A DNA stretch of 64,000 bases from contig NZ_ML133524.1 of the NCBI RefSeq assembly GCF_003985145.1, positions 1-64,000 on the forward strand. The letters run 5' to 3'. Positions 1 through 8,998 of the stretch are shown here, piece after piece; within the stretch, counting starts at the first letter, position 1, and the number at the start of each line of letters is the position of its first letter. The notes beneath the pieces were generated by a model that was not told the DNA's origin, made no database searches, and worked only from the letters and a program-made list of their open reading frames with translations. Source of the DNA: Rhizobium anhuiense. Its GTDB lineage: Bacteria > Pseudomonadota > Alphaproteobacteria > Rhizobiales > Rhizobiaceae. The position numbers and the translations under genes are program-made.

Positions 1-416
1 GGGGCTGCGACCCACTTGCCGTCATAGACCGAGAACTTCTGCAGCGCCGCCGGCACCGACTTGTCCCAGCCTTCCTTCTTCGCCGTCTCCGTCAGGTCGC
101 CCATGACGCCGGCCTGGGCATAATCGAGCACGGTATACCCCAGCATCTGCGAGGCTGTCGGATAGGTGCCGGCCGCCACCATCGCCTTCAGCGCCGTCAT
201 CGCCGCGTCACCGCCACCGCCGGCCACCGGAACATCCTTCCAGGCAAAACCTTCCTTCGACAGGTCCTGCTTCAGAACGTTCAGCGCCGCTGCCTCGCCG
301 CCAGACGTCCACCAGTGCAGCATCTGCACTTCCTTCACGTCGGCTGCGCGTACGGACACGCTACCGCTGGCCAGAGCCAATGCGATCATTGCGGTCGTGG
401 TCAAAAACCTGTTCAT
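1..416 (-). CDS. Sugar-type ABC transporter substrate-binding protein (partial, N-terminal part)
   Basis: The first 138 codons of a periplasmic binding protein are present; the rest lies beyond base 1. It opens with a signal peptide (MNRFLTTTTAMIALALASGS, cleavage near VRA/AD). The mature start, VQMLHWWTSGGEAAALN, is typical of family 1 sugar-binding proteins of the glucose/mannose kind. A GGGAGG ribosome site lies just before the ATG at 416. It follows the aldehyde dehydrogenase by 88 bp on the same strand, so it may end the LacI-controlled operon or start its own transport operon. The substrate cannot be told from this fragment. Confidence 0.85.
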   Translation of the reverse strand, partial: MNRFLTTTAMIALALASGSVSVRAADVKEVQMLHWWTSGGEAAALNVLKQDLSKEGFAWKDVPVAGGGGDAAMTALKAMVAAGTYPTASQMLGYTVLDYAQAGVMGDLTETAKKEGWDKSVPAALQKFSVYDGKWVAA

Positions 417-504
417 CGAAGAACCTCCCAGTTCCAGTTTGGAAGATGCGGGACCCATTCCCGCACCAATCACCCGCCCTCCTCGAGCGTAGTTCGGCCG
501 CCGG

Positions 505-2031
505 CTAAGCCGGCTTTTCCGTCTGCGGCATCCACCAATTGGTGCGTTTGCCGATATGCATGTTCAGCGTCTTGGTCTCCGTGTAGTCTTCGACCGCATC
601 ACGGCCGAGCTCGCGGCCGAGGCCGCTTTGCTTGTAACCGCCAAAGGGAAGCTCCGAGGCGCCGTCCATGAAGGTGTTCATCCAGATCGTGCCCGCCCGC
701 ACCGACCGCCCGATCGTCAGGCAGGTGTCGAAATCGCGGCTCCAGACACCGGCCGACAGGCCGTAGTCGATGGAATTGGCGATCCTGATGGCTTCGGCTG
801 ATGTCTCGAATGTCAGGACCGACAGGACCGGCCCGAAGACTTCCTCACGCGCCACGGCCATATCAGGGGTGACCTCTTCGAGGATCGTCGGCGACATGAA
901 CTGCCCCATGCCGAGATCGAGCGTCTCGCCGCCATAAGCGACGCGGGCGCCGCTGCTTCTGGCGCCGGCGACATATCCCGATATCTTCTCCAGATGCTGC
1001 GGCGTGATGATGGCGCCGACCTGCGTCGAAGGGTCGAGGGGATCGCCGACCTTCACCGCCTTCGACAATTCGGCAATCCGCCTGACGACATCGGCAGCGA
1101 TTGATTTATGAAGGACCAGCCGTGAGCCGGCATTGCAGCACTCGCCGGCATTGAAATATGCGCCGAAGACCGCGGCATCGATGAATGCATCAAGATCGGC
1201 ATCCGGGAATACGATCTGCGGGTTCTTCCCACCCAGCTCCAGCGAAACCTTCTTCAGCGTCTGGGCGGCATTCGCCATGGTCAGCTTGCCGACGCCGGTC
1301 GAGCCGGTGAAGGACACCATATCGACGTCAGGATGCGACGTCATGACCGCGCCGACCTCAGGTCCCCGGCCGGTGACAATATTGACGACACCATCGGGAA
1401 TGCCGGCCTGCTGCAGGATTTCTCCCAGCACGAGCGTCGATCCCGAGGTCAGTTCCGAGGGCTTGACGACGGTGGTGCAGCCGGCGGCCAAGGCAAACGG
1501 CAGCTTCTGGCCGACGATCAGGAACGGGAAGTTCCAGGGCGTGATGATCGACACCACGCCGATCGCTTCGCGCAGCACGACCCCCAATGTGCCATCGCCG
1601 AGCGTGTTGTAGCTTTCGCCGTGGAGGTCACGTGCGAGCGCTGCCGCGTAGCGCCATATGTCAACGGATCCGGCAATTTCTCCCCGCACCTGCGTGATCG
1701 GCTTTCCCGCCTCGATCGCATCGAGAAATGCCAGCTCCTCCGCACGCGTCGCAATCAGATCGGCGGCCTTGAGCAGGATGGCGGAACGTTCGGAAGCGGT
1801 CATCCGCGGCCACGGCCCAAGGTCGAAGGCCCTGCGTGCCGCGGCGATCGCCCGCTCGGCGTCCGTGCTGCTGCCCGTCGGGAAGCGGCTGACCACGACA
1901 CCATGGCTTGGCGCGACACGCTCGATCGGACCGGAGGAGCCTGCCTCCCATTTGCCGTCGATGAGCATCTTGAAATCACGCGCTCTGTGGTTGCTCAGTG
2001 CCGTGGGGTTGACGAGGACCGTCATTACCAT
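505..2031 (-). CDS. NAD(P)-dependent aldehyde dehydrogenase
   Basis: The 508-aa protein is a full-length member of the aldehyde dehydrogenase superfamily, which oxidises an aldehyde to the acid with NAD(P)+. Visible landmarks are WNFP at 166-169 (oxyanion Asn167), FTGSTGVGK at 241-249 (cofactor loop), LELGGK with general base Glu265, and GECCNAG with the predicted nucleophile Cys299. The overall look is betaine-aldehyde/gamma-aminobutyraldehyde dehydrogenase-like, but the substrate is not decided by sequence. Its start overlaps the stop of the upstream enoyl-CoA hydratase; an alternative ATG two codons later (2025) is possible. It probably acts in the same catabolic route as the CoA-transferase and hydratase. 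Confidence 0.93.
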   Translation of the reverse strand: MVMTVLVNPTALSNHRARDFKMLIDGKWEAGSSGPIERVAPSHGVVVSRFPTGSSTDAERAIAAARRAFDLGPWPRMTASERSAILLKAADLIATRAEELAFLDAIEAGKPITQVRGEIAGSVDIWRYAAALARDLHGESYNTLGDGTLGVVLREAIGVVSIITPWNFPFLIVGQKLPFALAAGCTTVVKPSELTSGSTLVLGEILQQAGIPDGVVNIVTGRGPEVGAVMTSHPDVDMVSFTGSTGVGKLTMANAAQTLKKVSLELGGKNPQIVFPDADLDAFIDAAVFGAYFNAGECCNAGSRLVLHKSIAADVVRRIAELSKAVKVGDPLDPSTQVGAIITPQHLEKISGYVAGARSSGARVAYGGETLDLGMGQFMSPTILEEVTPDMAVAREEVFGPVLSVLTFETSAEAIRIANSIDYGLSAGVWSRDFDTCLTIGRSVRAGTIWMNTFMDGASELPFGGYKQSGLGRELGRDAVEDYTETKTLNMHIGKRTNWWMPQTEKPA

Positions 2032-2804
2032 TCTCCCTTGAACGTTGCCGGGCGCTTCTCGCTGAATGATGCGACGCCCTCCTTCAGATCGCCGGTCTTC
2101 GCAGCGAGGATCGAGCCCAGGGCTTCGACCGCGGTTCCGTTGTCTTCGCCGTTCGCCGATGCGATCATCAACTTCGCGATCTCGGTCGCAGCCGGCCCCC
2201 TTGCAGCAATCCGCTGCGCATATTCCTTGGCAGCGGCCAGCGCGTTTCCTGTGGGAACAACCGCGTCCACGATCCCGAGAAGGCGTGCCTCCTCGGCGGT
2301 GAATATCTCGCCACCCAGGGCCATACGCCGGACGGCCTGCGCCCCGAACCGGCGCACAAGACGCTGCGTCCCGGACCAGCCCGGCACCATGCCAAGGCCG
2401 GTCTCCGGCAGGCCGATCTTGATGTGCTGCTCGGCGAGGCGAATGTCCGCGACGCCCGCAAGCTCAAGCCCTCCTCCGAGAGCGTGGCCGTTCAGAGCCG
2501 CGACCAACGGCACCCTGAGTGTCGCCAGTCTTTCGAAAATACGGTGGCCGTGGCGAACCCAGAGATGACCGAACTCCTGAGGCAACATTCCGCCCCAGGC
2601 CTTGATATCGCCACCGGCGGAAAAGCCCTTTCCTTCGCCCGTGAGAATGGCAGCGCGCACATTGGCGTTCGCCTCCACCTCGTCAGCCGCATCCGCCAGC
2701 GCTTTCAGCATGTCCAGGTCGAGCGCGTTCAGCTTCTCCGGACGAGAAATCGTCAGCGTCGCAACATGTCCATCGACGTCAATTCTGACGGATCCGCTAG
2801 CCAT
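2025..2804 (-). CDS. Enoyl-CoA hydratase/isomerase family protein
   Basis: A 259-aa crotonase-fold protein. The oxyanion-hole segments are present (GKGFSAGGDIKAW near 60-72 and NGHALGGGLELAG near 104-116), as is the PETGLGMVPGWSGTQRL helix that carries a catalytic glutamate in hydratases. Crotonase enzymes hydrate, isomerise or cleave acyl-CoA thioesters, and the exact reaction is not decided here. It overlaps the CoA-transferase upstream by 8 bp and the aldehyde dehydrogenase downstream by 7 bp, so the three are translationally coupled. A GGAGG site precedes the ATG at 2804. The likely job is processing the CoA ester made by the upstream transferase. Confidence 0.93.
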   Translation of the reverse strand: MASGSVRIDVDGHVATLTISRPEKLNALDLDMLKALADAADEVEANANVRAAILTGEGKGFSAGGDIKAWGGMLPQEFGHLWVRHGHRIFERLATLRVPLVAALNGHALGGGLELAGVADIRLAEQHIKIGLPETGLGMVPGWSGTQRLVRRFGAQAVRRMALGGEIFTAEEARLLGIVDAVVPTGNALAAAKEYAQRIAARGPAATEIAKLMIASANGEDNGTAVEALGSILAAKTGDLKEGVASFSEKRPATFKGEW

Positions 2805-4416
2805 GGAAGCTGCCCTCCAGCGTGCGTGCCTTTTTTTCTGGAAGCGACAGGCCGATCGCTGCCTCCGCGAAGAGCGCCGCGTCCATGACCTTCAGATCAG
2901 GCGCGACGATCAATGGAAACTCCGATTGATCGAGGATGTGGGACTGGAGATCGACGCCAGGGGCAATCTCGGTGAGGACGATGCCATCGCGCGTCAGCTT
3001 CATCACGCACCGCTCGGTGACATAGGTGATATCCTGCCCTTGCTCGATCGCGCGCCTACCGCTGAAGGTGACATGTTCGACCTCGTTGACGAGTTTCTTC
3101 AACTTGCCTTCCTTCTCGATTAGTAGCGCGCCATCGGCGATCGAAAGCTTCGCTCCGGCGTTGAACATGCCGGAGAAGACGATCTTCTTCGCCCGCGCGG
3201 TGATGTCGACGAAGCCTCCGGCGCCAGCCGTCACATGCGGCCGGAAGGAGAGCTTGGAGACATTGACCGAACCGTCTTTGCCGATCTCAAGGAAGGACAG
3301 CAGCGAGGCATCGAAGCCTGCGCCCTGGAAATAGGTGAACTGATAGGGAGACGGCATGTAGGCGTCGGCGTTGGAGGCGCAGCCAAAGGCGAAGTCGAGC
3401 AGCGGCACGCCGCCGACGGCACCCTGCTCGATCACCCAGGTGACTGCGCCGTGGAGCCCCTCCTCCAGCAGAATGCGCGGCACGTTGGCCGAGATGCCGA
3501 AGCCGAGATTGACGCAGCTTCCCGTCTGAAGTTCCTGCGCGACACGGCGCGCGATGACTTTCTGAACATTGAACTCCGGGACGCTGAAACTATCGAGCGG
3601 GCGGAAGATCTCCCCCGAAATCGCCGGATCGTACTGCGTCTGCGTCGTCTGCTTCTGCTCCGGATCGACGACCACATAATCGACCAGCATTCCGGGCACA
3701 CGGACGTCATGCGGCTTCAGCGAGCCTTCCTTGGTGATCCGCTTGACCTGGGCGATGACGATGCCGCCATTGTTGCGGGCGGCCAGGGCCTGATCAAGTC
3801 CGCCGAGATAGGCGCCTTCATGTTCGTAGGTGAGGTTGCCGCGCTCGTCGGCCGTGGTGGCGCGGATTATGGCGACCTTGGGGACGATCGCGGGAAAAAA
3901 CAGCCAGTCGTCGCCTTCGAAGCTGACACGCTTGACCACCGGATGTTCCGACGCCAGGCCGTTCATCGCGCAACCCTGCCGCTCTGGATCGACGAATGTA
4001 TCGATGCCGATCTTGGTCAGGACGCCTGGTCGCTTGGCGGCGGCTTCACGATGAATGTCGAAAAGAATGCCGGAGGGAATGTTGTAGGCCGGGATCTCGT
4101 TGCTGGTGATCATCTGCCAGATCAGTGGCGGCTCTGATGACGACGGACCGGAGGGATAGGAGCCGCCGATGATGCGTTTGAGCAGTCCCTTCTTGGCGAT
4201 ATAGTCGACGCCCTTGATGCCGCTCATGTCGCCGGCAGCGATCGGGTGAAGGGTGGTAATGTCCTTGGGATGACCGGTCGCATCGAAACGTTCGCCGATC
4301 GCCTTCAGCATCAGGTTCGGGCAGCCGAGACCGCTCGAAGACGACACCGTGACAACAGCGCCATCCGGGATCAGCGCGGCCGCTTCGGCCGGGGTGAGGT
4401 GCTTCTTCATTGGCAT
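2797..4416 (-). CDS. Acyl-CoA:acetate/3-ketoacid CoA-transferase (alpha and beta halves fused)
   Basis: The 539-aa protein matches the single-chain family I CoA-transferases (propionate/acetate CoA-transferase, YdiF-like). The N-terminal alpha-like half covers about residues 5-260 and the beta-like half about 290-510. The motif EQGAVGGVPL puts the predicted covalent catalytic glutamate at Glu330. Such enzymes move CoA from acetyl- or succinyl-CoA to a carboxylic acid, activating it for breakdown. The start is the ATG at 4416, sharing one base with the stop of the LacI gene (TAATG), so it is translationally coupled to its own probable regulator. The acid substrate is unknown. Confidence 0.92.
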   Translation of the reverse strand: MPMKKHLTPAEAAALIPDGAVVTVSSSSGLGCPNLMLKAIGERFDATGHPKDITTLHPIAAGDMSGIKGVDYIAKKGLLKRIIGGSYPSGPSSSEPPLIWQMITSNEIPAYNIPSGILFDIHREAAAKRPGVLTKIGIDTFVDPERQGCAMNGLASEHPVVKRVSFEGDDWLFFPAIVPKVAIIRATTADERGNLTYEHEGAYLGGLDQALAARNNGGIVIAQVKRITKEGSLKPHDVRVPGMLVDYVVVDPEQKQTTQTQYDPAISGEIFRPLDSFSVPEFNVQKVIARRVAQELQTGSCVNLGFGISANVPRILLEEGLHGAVTWVIEQGAVGGVPLLDFAFGCASNADAYMPSPYQFTYFQGAGFDASLLSFLEIGKDGSVNVSKLSFRPHVTAGAGGFVDITARAKKIVFSGMFNAGAKLSIADGALLIEKEGKLKKLVNEVEHVTFSGRRAIEQGQDITYVTERCVMKLTRDGIVLTEIAPGVDLQSHILDQSEFPLIVAPDLKVMDAALFAEAAIGLSLPEKKARTLEGSFHG

Positions 4417-5465
4417 TAGACAGAGTCCTGTTTGATCTTGACGCTCATGCCGGCTCCACAGCTCTCGCGAACGACCAGCCGGACGGCTGTTGTCACCGTC
4501 TCCGCCTCGGCCTTACCCGCACTGATTTGCTTGAGAAGCATCTGCGCGCCGCGGCGCCCAATGCCTTGCGGATCGACCGAGACCGTTGTCAGCGCCGGAA
4601 CCGCCGCCTGAGCCTCGATGACGTCATCGAAACCCACGACCGCGAAGTCGGAGCCGGGCTCCAGACGGCGCGCGCGCAACCCGTCGCAAACACCGAAGGC
4701 GACGGCATCGTTGAAGCAGACGGCCGCCGTCGGTCTGTCGGTAAGAACGAGCGCTTTTCCGATCGCCTCGACCCCGCCGGCGCGCGACGGCGCCGACGAG
4801 ACGACAAGTTCTTGGTGGTAGTCGAGCCCGGCTGCTTCCATGCCGCTTCGGTAACCGGCAAGGCGGTCGTCGAAAACGGCGGTGTCGGGAAAACCGCCGA
4901 GGAAAGCGATGCGCTTGTGGCCGAGCCCCGCCAGGTGCTTGACCGCCGACATCATGCCGGCCCGGTTGTCGGAGACGATCGACGAGACTTTGGCGCCGGG
5001 CAGGTTTCGCACGACGACCACCACCGGTATGCCTGCCGCGACGAGCGGCTTGAAGTCTGCAGCATCGGTGGCGCGCGCCGGCGACACGATGAGCCCGGAA
5101 ATGCCATGTTCCCGCATCGATGCGACGACCTCGCGCTGCCTGTCGATGCTCTCACTGGTGTTCGACAGGAACTGCACGAATCCGGCCGACTGAACGACCA
5201 TGTCGACGCCGACTGCCAGCTCCGCAAAGAAGCTGTTCGTCAGATCGTTCACGACGACCCCGATGATCCGCGATTTGGCGCCGGCTTGGCGAAGATTGGC
5301 TGCGCCGCGATTGTAGACATAGCCCAGCTCGCGCATCACCGCATTGACCTTGGACCGCGTCCCCTCATTGACCAGGGAAGAGCCCTGAAGCACGAGCGAA
5401 ACCGTCGATTTGGAGACGCCAGCCGCCTTTGCGATATCGATGACGGTCACCCGCGCCTTCGTCAC
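4416..5465 (-). CDS. LacI-family transcriptional regulator
   Basis: A 349-aa LacI/GalR repressor. The DNA-binding domain is at 5-55 (VIDIAKAAGVSKSTVSLVLQ, then the hinge helix NRGAANLRQ), followed by a periplasmic-binding-protein-like effector domain to about 340. The start is GTG at 5465 with GGAGGA a few bases upstream. It is the first gene of the operon CoA-transferase/hydratase/aldehyde dehydrogenase, so it is probably autoregulated through the two palindromes in the 311-bp region upstream. The effector is unknown; the neighbours suggest an organic acid, sugar acid or CoA intermediate. Confidence 0.94.
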   Translation of the reverse strand: MTKARVTVIDIAKAAGVSKSTVSLVLQGSSLVNEGTRSKVNAVMRELGYVYNRGAANLRQAGAKSRIIGVVVNDLTNSFFAELAVGVDMVVQSAGFVQFLSNTSESIDRQREVVASMREHGISGLIVSPARATDAADFKPLVAAGIPVVVVVRNLPGAKVSSIVSDNRAGMMSAVKHLAGLGHKRIAFLGGFPDTAVFDDRLAGYRSGMEAAGLDYHQELVVSSAPSRAGGVEAIGKALVLTDRPTAAVCFNDAVAFGVCDGLRARRLEPGSDFAVVGFDDVIEAQAAVPALTTVSVDPQGIGRRGAQMLLKQISAGKAEAETVTTAVRLVVRESCGAGMSVKIKQDSV

Positions 5466-5506
5466 CTCTTCCTCCGAACACCAAACGTTGATTGATCGTT
5501 AAATAT

Positions 5507-5520
5507 TTGGAACGTTCCAA
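5507..5520. promoter_or_regulatory. LacI-type operator 1 (TTGGAACGTTCCAA)
   Basis: A perfect 14-bp palindrome centred on CG, the usual geometry of a LacI/GalR operator. It lies 41 bp before the GTG start of the LacI gene, where bound protein would block transcription of the operon. Confidence 0.7.
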
Positions 5521-5605
5521 TTCTGTCAAGAGAAATCTTAATCTGATGCCATTTATTGGCTATTTTCGGCGTAATGATTTTCTAATTGTCGCAGAACCCT
5601 TCATT

Positions 5606-5625
5606 TTAGAATTGGAACGTTCTAA
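5606..5625. promoter_or_regulatory. LacI-type operator 2 (TTGGAACGTTCTAA core)
   Basis: The core at 5612-5625 differs from operator 1 by one base. It is also flanked by an outer inverted pair, TTAGAA (5606-5611) and TTCTAA (5620-5625). Its centre is 105 bp from that of operator 1, close to ten turns of B-DNA, as expected for a repressor tetramer closing a loop. Confidence 0.65.
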
Positions 5626-5776
5626 AAGGACGACCCGTTACGCGCCATCGTTCGATTTTTTCGACCGATCTAAACACGAGCAATGCGCCGCAATCGGCAG
5701 ACCTTCTGGGACAAGCCGGAAGGGCTTCTATCTGTGTTAAAAACTTTGCGACAAACTCAGTGGAGAGCATGGAGAC

Positions 5777-6181
5777 ATGAAACTGCGCGCCGAGTTGACC
5801 GGCCTGCCGCAACGCGAACAAGCACGGCGCTTGGCAACCGTTGCCGCGGCTTTGGTCGCACACATCGAGCGCATCGAACCCGACGCGTCCGAAGCCAGGG
5901 CCGCCCTGGCGGCAATCCGTATTGGGAGTGGCGATGGACGCCTGACCGGCCGATATTTCTCCGACCTCATTTACAGCGACGATGAGCGCGGGACACTCCG
6001 TCGGCTCTCCGAGGCCGTGGGAAAGCCCAGCGAAGACGGCTGGAACGCGCTGACGACGGCGGCCATGTACGTCGCCTGGCTTGTTTACCAGGAGACCGGC
6101 GATCCCATGCCGAATGATGTCAACGAGGTCGGAGAGGACAGCCTTGATCTGCTGGAGGAGCAACTAGCCAAACTCGGCTGA
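5777..6181 (+). CDS. Hypothetical protein, 134 aa
   Basis: I do not recognise this family. The protein is soluble and acidic at the C-terminus (EVGEDSLDLLEEQLAKLG), with an alanine-rich helical N-terminal half (residues 1-45) and a central segment RYFSDLIYSDDERGTLRRL. Codons use G/C strongly at third positions in this frame, supporting it over the overlapping 185-codon frame on the other strand. GGAG lies close before the ATG. It sits alone between the LacI operator region and a convergent peptidase gene and may share the operator-bearing upstream region. Confidence 0.65.
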   Translation: MKLRAELTGLPQREQARRLATVAAALVAHIERIEPDASEARAALAAIRIGSGDGRLTGRYFSDLIYSDDERGTLRRLSEAVGKPSEDGWNALTTAAMYVAWLVYQETGDPMPNDVNEVGEDSLDLLEEQLAKLG

Positions 6182-6245
6182 AGTCCCCTCGCCGCTCGCT
6201 GTTGCTCGTAACTATTCCATGGCTCGCATAACCGTCCGCATTTGT

Positions 6246-7637
6246 CTAGCGGACCTTCATCGGCTTCGTCTCGGGCGGGATGAGAGGCTTGTAGGAAGCG
6301 CCTCCGAGTTCCCTGACGTGTTCCTGCTTCGCCTGGACGATCAACTCGCTGTTCTGGAGACATCTGGCGGCGGCGGCGGCCATGACCTTGCCGGCCTGAA
6401 GCATTCCCTTATGCGCGTAGGAGGCCTTGCCTTGCGCAACCATCTGCCAGCTATGCGGAGGCGTTCCGTAGGCTGATGTCGCCATGTAGACCTGTCCGGT
6501 GGGAACGATCCAGCTGACGTCGCCGACATCGGTCGAACCGTGCAGGAACGTCGGCTTTTCCTGAAACTCGTTGATATGCGCGGAGAGGATCGTTCCGCGC
6601 TTCTCGATGCGCGCTTGAACGTCCTTGGGAAAAGTCTTCTGGATCTCCGCCGCGAACGCCTTCTCGCTGTTGGAGAAGGACGCTCCGCCGATCTTGCCGA
6701 GTTCCTGGTGAATGACGCCTGCCAGCGTGGCGTTCGGGATCAGGTCGGCAGAGGCTGCATCGAAGGTGATCTCGACCTCCGTTCCGGTCATCAGCGCCGC
6801 TCCGCGCGCCACGTCCTTGACCCGTTCGGTAATGTCGCGCACCTGATCCATCAGCGGCGCGCGGACCTTGTAGAGCACTTCGGCTTGCGACTGCACGACA
6901 TTAGGCGCCTTTCCGCCGGTATCGGTTATCGCATAGTGAATCCTGCCGTCCTGAACGATGTGCTCGCGCAGGAAGTTCGCCCCGACATTCATCAGCTCGA
7001 CGGCATCGAGCGCGCTTCGTCCGAGATGAGGTTCGAAGCCGGCATGCGCGCTGACGCCACGGAAGGTGAAATAGACCTGGTTCGTCGCCAGCATTCTTGC
7101 ATGATAGGCGAGGTTTTCATCCCACGGGTGCCAGGTGAAGGCAACGTCGACGCCATCGAACAGTCCCTCACGGGCCATGAAGGCCTTGCCGCCACCGCCC
7201 TCTTCGGCAGGGCAGCCGTAGAAGCGGACCGTACCGGCAAGCCCGAGTTCTTCCTTGCAGGCCTTGAGCGCCAAGGCGGCGGCCAGCGAACCGACACCCA
7301 GCAGATTATGCCCGCATCCATGGCCGTTGCCGCCGGGGATGATGGGCTTATATCCGACGACCTCGCCCTCCTGGCTGAGATTGGGAAGCGCATCGAACTC
7401 GCCCAGGATCGCCACGACCGGCTGTCCCTCGCCGTAGCTTGCGACGAAAGCCGTCTCGATGCCGCCGGCCCGGCGCTCGACGGCAAACCCCTCCGCTTCG
7501 AGAAGGTCGGCGAGCAATGCGGCCGACTTGTACTCTTCATAGCGGATTTCGGCGAAAGACCAGATTTCATTGGCTGCCGACTGCAGCCCTTCCGCCTTGT
7601 CGGTGAGCACGCGCTCGATGATGTCGATATATGTCAT
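6246..7637 (-). CDS. M20-family amidohydrolase, AbgB-like
   Basis: A 463-aa metallopeptidase of the M20/AbgB group (p-aminobenzoyl-glutamate or indole-acetyl-amino-acid hydrolase type), which cleaves an amide bond of an acylated amino acid. Zinc-site signatures are HGCGHN at 106-111 and AEEGGGGKAFM further on, with a dimerisation/lid domain about 200-320. The start is the ATG at 7637, overlapping the transporter stop as ATGA; the open frame runs on upstream through the transporter gene, but that part is a shadow. Coupling to an importer suggests uptake followed by hydrolysis of an amide-linked substrate. Confidence 0.9.
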   Translation of the reverse strand: MTYIDIIERVLTDKAEGLQSAANEIWSFAEIRYEEYKSAALLADLLEAEGFAVERRAGGIETAFVASYGEGQPVVAILGEFDALPNLSQEGEVVGYKPIIPGGNGHGCGHNLLGVGSLAAALALKACKEELGLAGTVRFYGCPAEEGGGGKAFMAREGLFDGVDVAFTWHPWDENLAYHARMLATNQVYFTFRGVSAHAGFEPHLGRSALDAVELMNVGANFLREHIVQDGRIHYAITDTGGKAPNVVQSQAEVLYKVRAPLMDQVRDITERVKDVARGAALMTGTEVEITFDAASADLIPNATLAGVIHQELGKIGGASFSNSEKAFAAEIQKTFPKDVQARIEKRGTILSAHINEFQEKPTFLHGSTDVGDVSWIVPTGQVYMATSAYGTPPHSWQMVAQGKASYAHKGMLQAGKVMAAAAARCLQNSELIVQAKQEHVRELGGASYKPLIPPETKPMKVR

Positions 7638-8878
7638 TTCACCAGTCCTGGAATTGCTTGATCGGCGACCAGTTCGTCCTTGCTTCCGGTCGGAAGCGTC
7701 GCCGCCACGGCGAAGGTCACGACAGCGCAGCCGATGATCGCCAGGAAGGCTGTCTGATAATTCTGGTCTGTGGCGTGCAGGATGGCCCCGATCGCTGTCG
7801 GCGAGACGAAGGATCCGATCTGGGCCAGGGAGTTGATCAGGCCCGTCGCTGTCCCCACCGAGTGGCTGGGGTAATGTTTCATGATCGTCACGAACACGCT
7901 GATCGAGATCGCGTTCAGGAAGACGTTTGAAACCGTGAGATAGAAGAAGGCCAGCGGGATGGAGGAAGCGTTGGCCATCAGATAGATGAACGCCGCCGAC
8001 ACCAGGGCGCCGATGCAGATGAGATACTTTTCCTTCTTGTGGAAATAGCGGTCGAGCAGCCAGCCGCAGAACAGGAAGGACAGGAAGCCGAGCGTCGGCG
8101 GGATTGCCGAATAGGCGCCCATCGACATCATGCTCATGCCCTTGACCTTCACCCAATAGGACGGGAGCCAGGACTGGAGACCCCAAAAGACGATGTTGGT
8201 GAAGAAGTAGCAGAGGGCGATCTTCCAGGTCAGTGCATTCTTGAGCAACGCCGTGATCCGAGCTTTTTCCGACTTTGCCGTTTTCGGGCCGGCGGAGATC
8301 GAAGCCGCGCCGGCGACTGGCTTCATGACCAGATAGAGCGCGATCGCAAGAACCAGTCCGACCAAGCCGAGGGTGACGAACATGACGCGCCAGTTGAAGT
8401 AGGCAATCAAGGCCGTGGTTACCAGCGAGCCTACGGCAAAGCCGACAGAGGCTCCCGACTGAATGACCGATTTCGGCCTGGCCATGCTCTCCTTTTTGAA
8501 GTTCTCGGTTATGGCGACCGAGCTTCCCGCCGGAAAGACAGCCTCGCCCATTCCGACCAGGACGCGCGACACGGCGAGCCCCATGGCGGAGCTGACAGCG
8601 CCGCATGCGACCGTGCCGAGCGACCAGATACCGACTGCGGAGGTCAAGACCGATCGGGTTCCCAGCCGATCGACAAGGTATCCTCCGACGAGCTGCGTCA
8701 GAGAATAGGCGAGAAAGAATGCGCTGATGATCATCCCGGACTGTTCGGAAGTCAGGTGGAACTCGTCGACGATCGGAATGATGGCGATGTTGATCGCGGT
8801 CTTGTCGAGGAAACCGACGACCCAGCAGACAAACAGCATCGCAACAATGACGTGCCTTCGCTTGATTTGACTAAGCAT
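7634..8878 (-). CDS. MFS transporter
   Basis: A 414-aa major facilitator with about 12 membrane segments and the family motif region DRLGTRSVL between segments 2 and 3. It resembles anion:cation symporters of the ACS type that import organic acids. GGGGAG precedes the ATG at 8878. It is the first gene of a two-gene unit with the M20 amidohydrolase and is divergent from the PucR-type regulator, so it is probably the importer of the amidohydrolase substrate. Confidence 0.92.
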   Translation of the reverse strand: MLSQIKRRHVIVAMLFVCWVVGFLDKTAINIAIIPIVDEFHLTSEQSGMIISAFFLAYSLTQLVGGYLVDRLGTRSVLTSAVGIWSLGTVACGAVSSAMGLAVSRVLVGMGEAVFPAGSSVAITENFKKESMARPKSVIQSGASVGFAVGSLVTTALIAYFNWRVMFVTLGLVGLVLAIALYLVMKPVAGAASISAGPKTAKSEKARITALLKNALTWKIALCYFFTNIVFWGLQSWLPSYWVKVKGMSMMSMGAYSAIPPTLGFLSFLFCGWLLDRYFHKKEKYLICIGALVSAAFIYLMANASSIPLAFFYLTVSNVFLNAISISVFVTIMKHYPSHSVGTATGLINSLAQIGSFVSPTAIGAILHATDQNYQTAFLAIIGCAVVTFAVAATLPTGSKDELVADQAIPGLVK

Positions 8879-8998
8879 GGAATGCTCCCCTTTTTTGAGC
8901 GTTTATAAAACATGCTTAATATGTGAGCAGTCGCTTTTGGATGTTGAAACACACATCATGCTCGGTTTATTTATGTGAAAAGACACAAGGTTGCCAAC

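Larger units (their letters stand above)
5466..5776. promoter_or_regulatory. Divergent regulatory region between the LacI operon and the 5777 gene
   Basis: This 311-bp region has no convincing gene. It is AT-richer than its surroundings and holds two LacI-type operator palindromes, listed separately. Promoters for the leftward operon and perhaps for the rightward small gene should lie here; I could not fix -35/-10 boxes with confidence. Confidence 0.6.

Noticed and set aside
5606..6163. A 185-codon minus-strand frame opposite the 5777 gene
   Set aside because: Poor codon pattern, and it would overrun one operator; the plus-strand frame has the GC3 bias and a ribosome site.
7638..8606. Upstream extension of the amidohydrolase frame by 323 codons
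   Set aside because: It overlaps the MFS gene in another frame and reads as low-complexity basic sequence; the M20 family start fits 7637.
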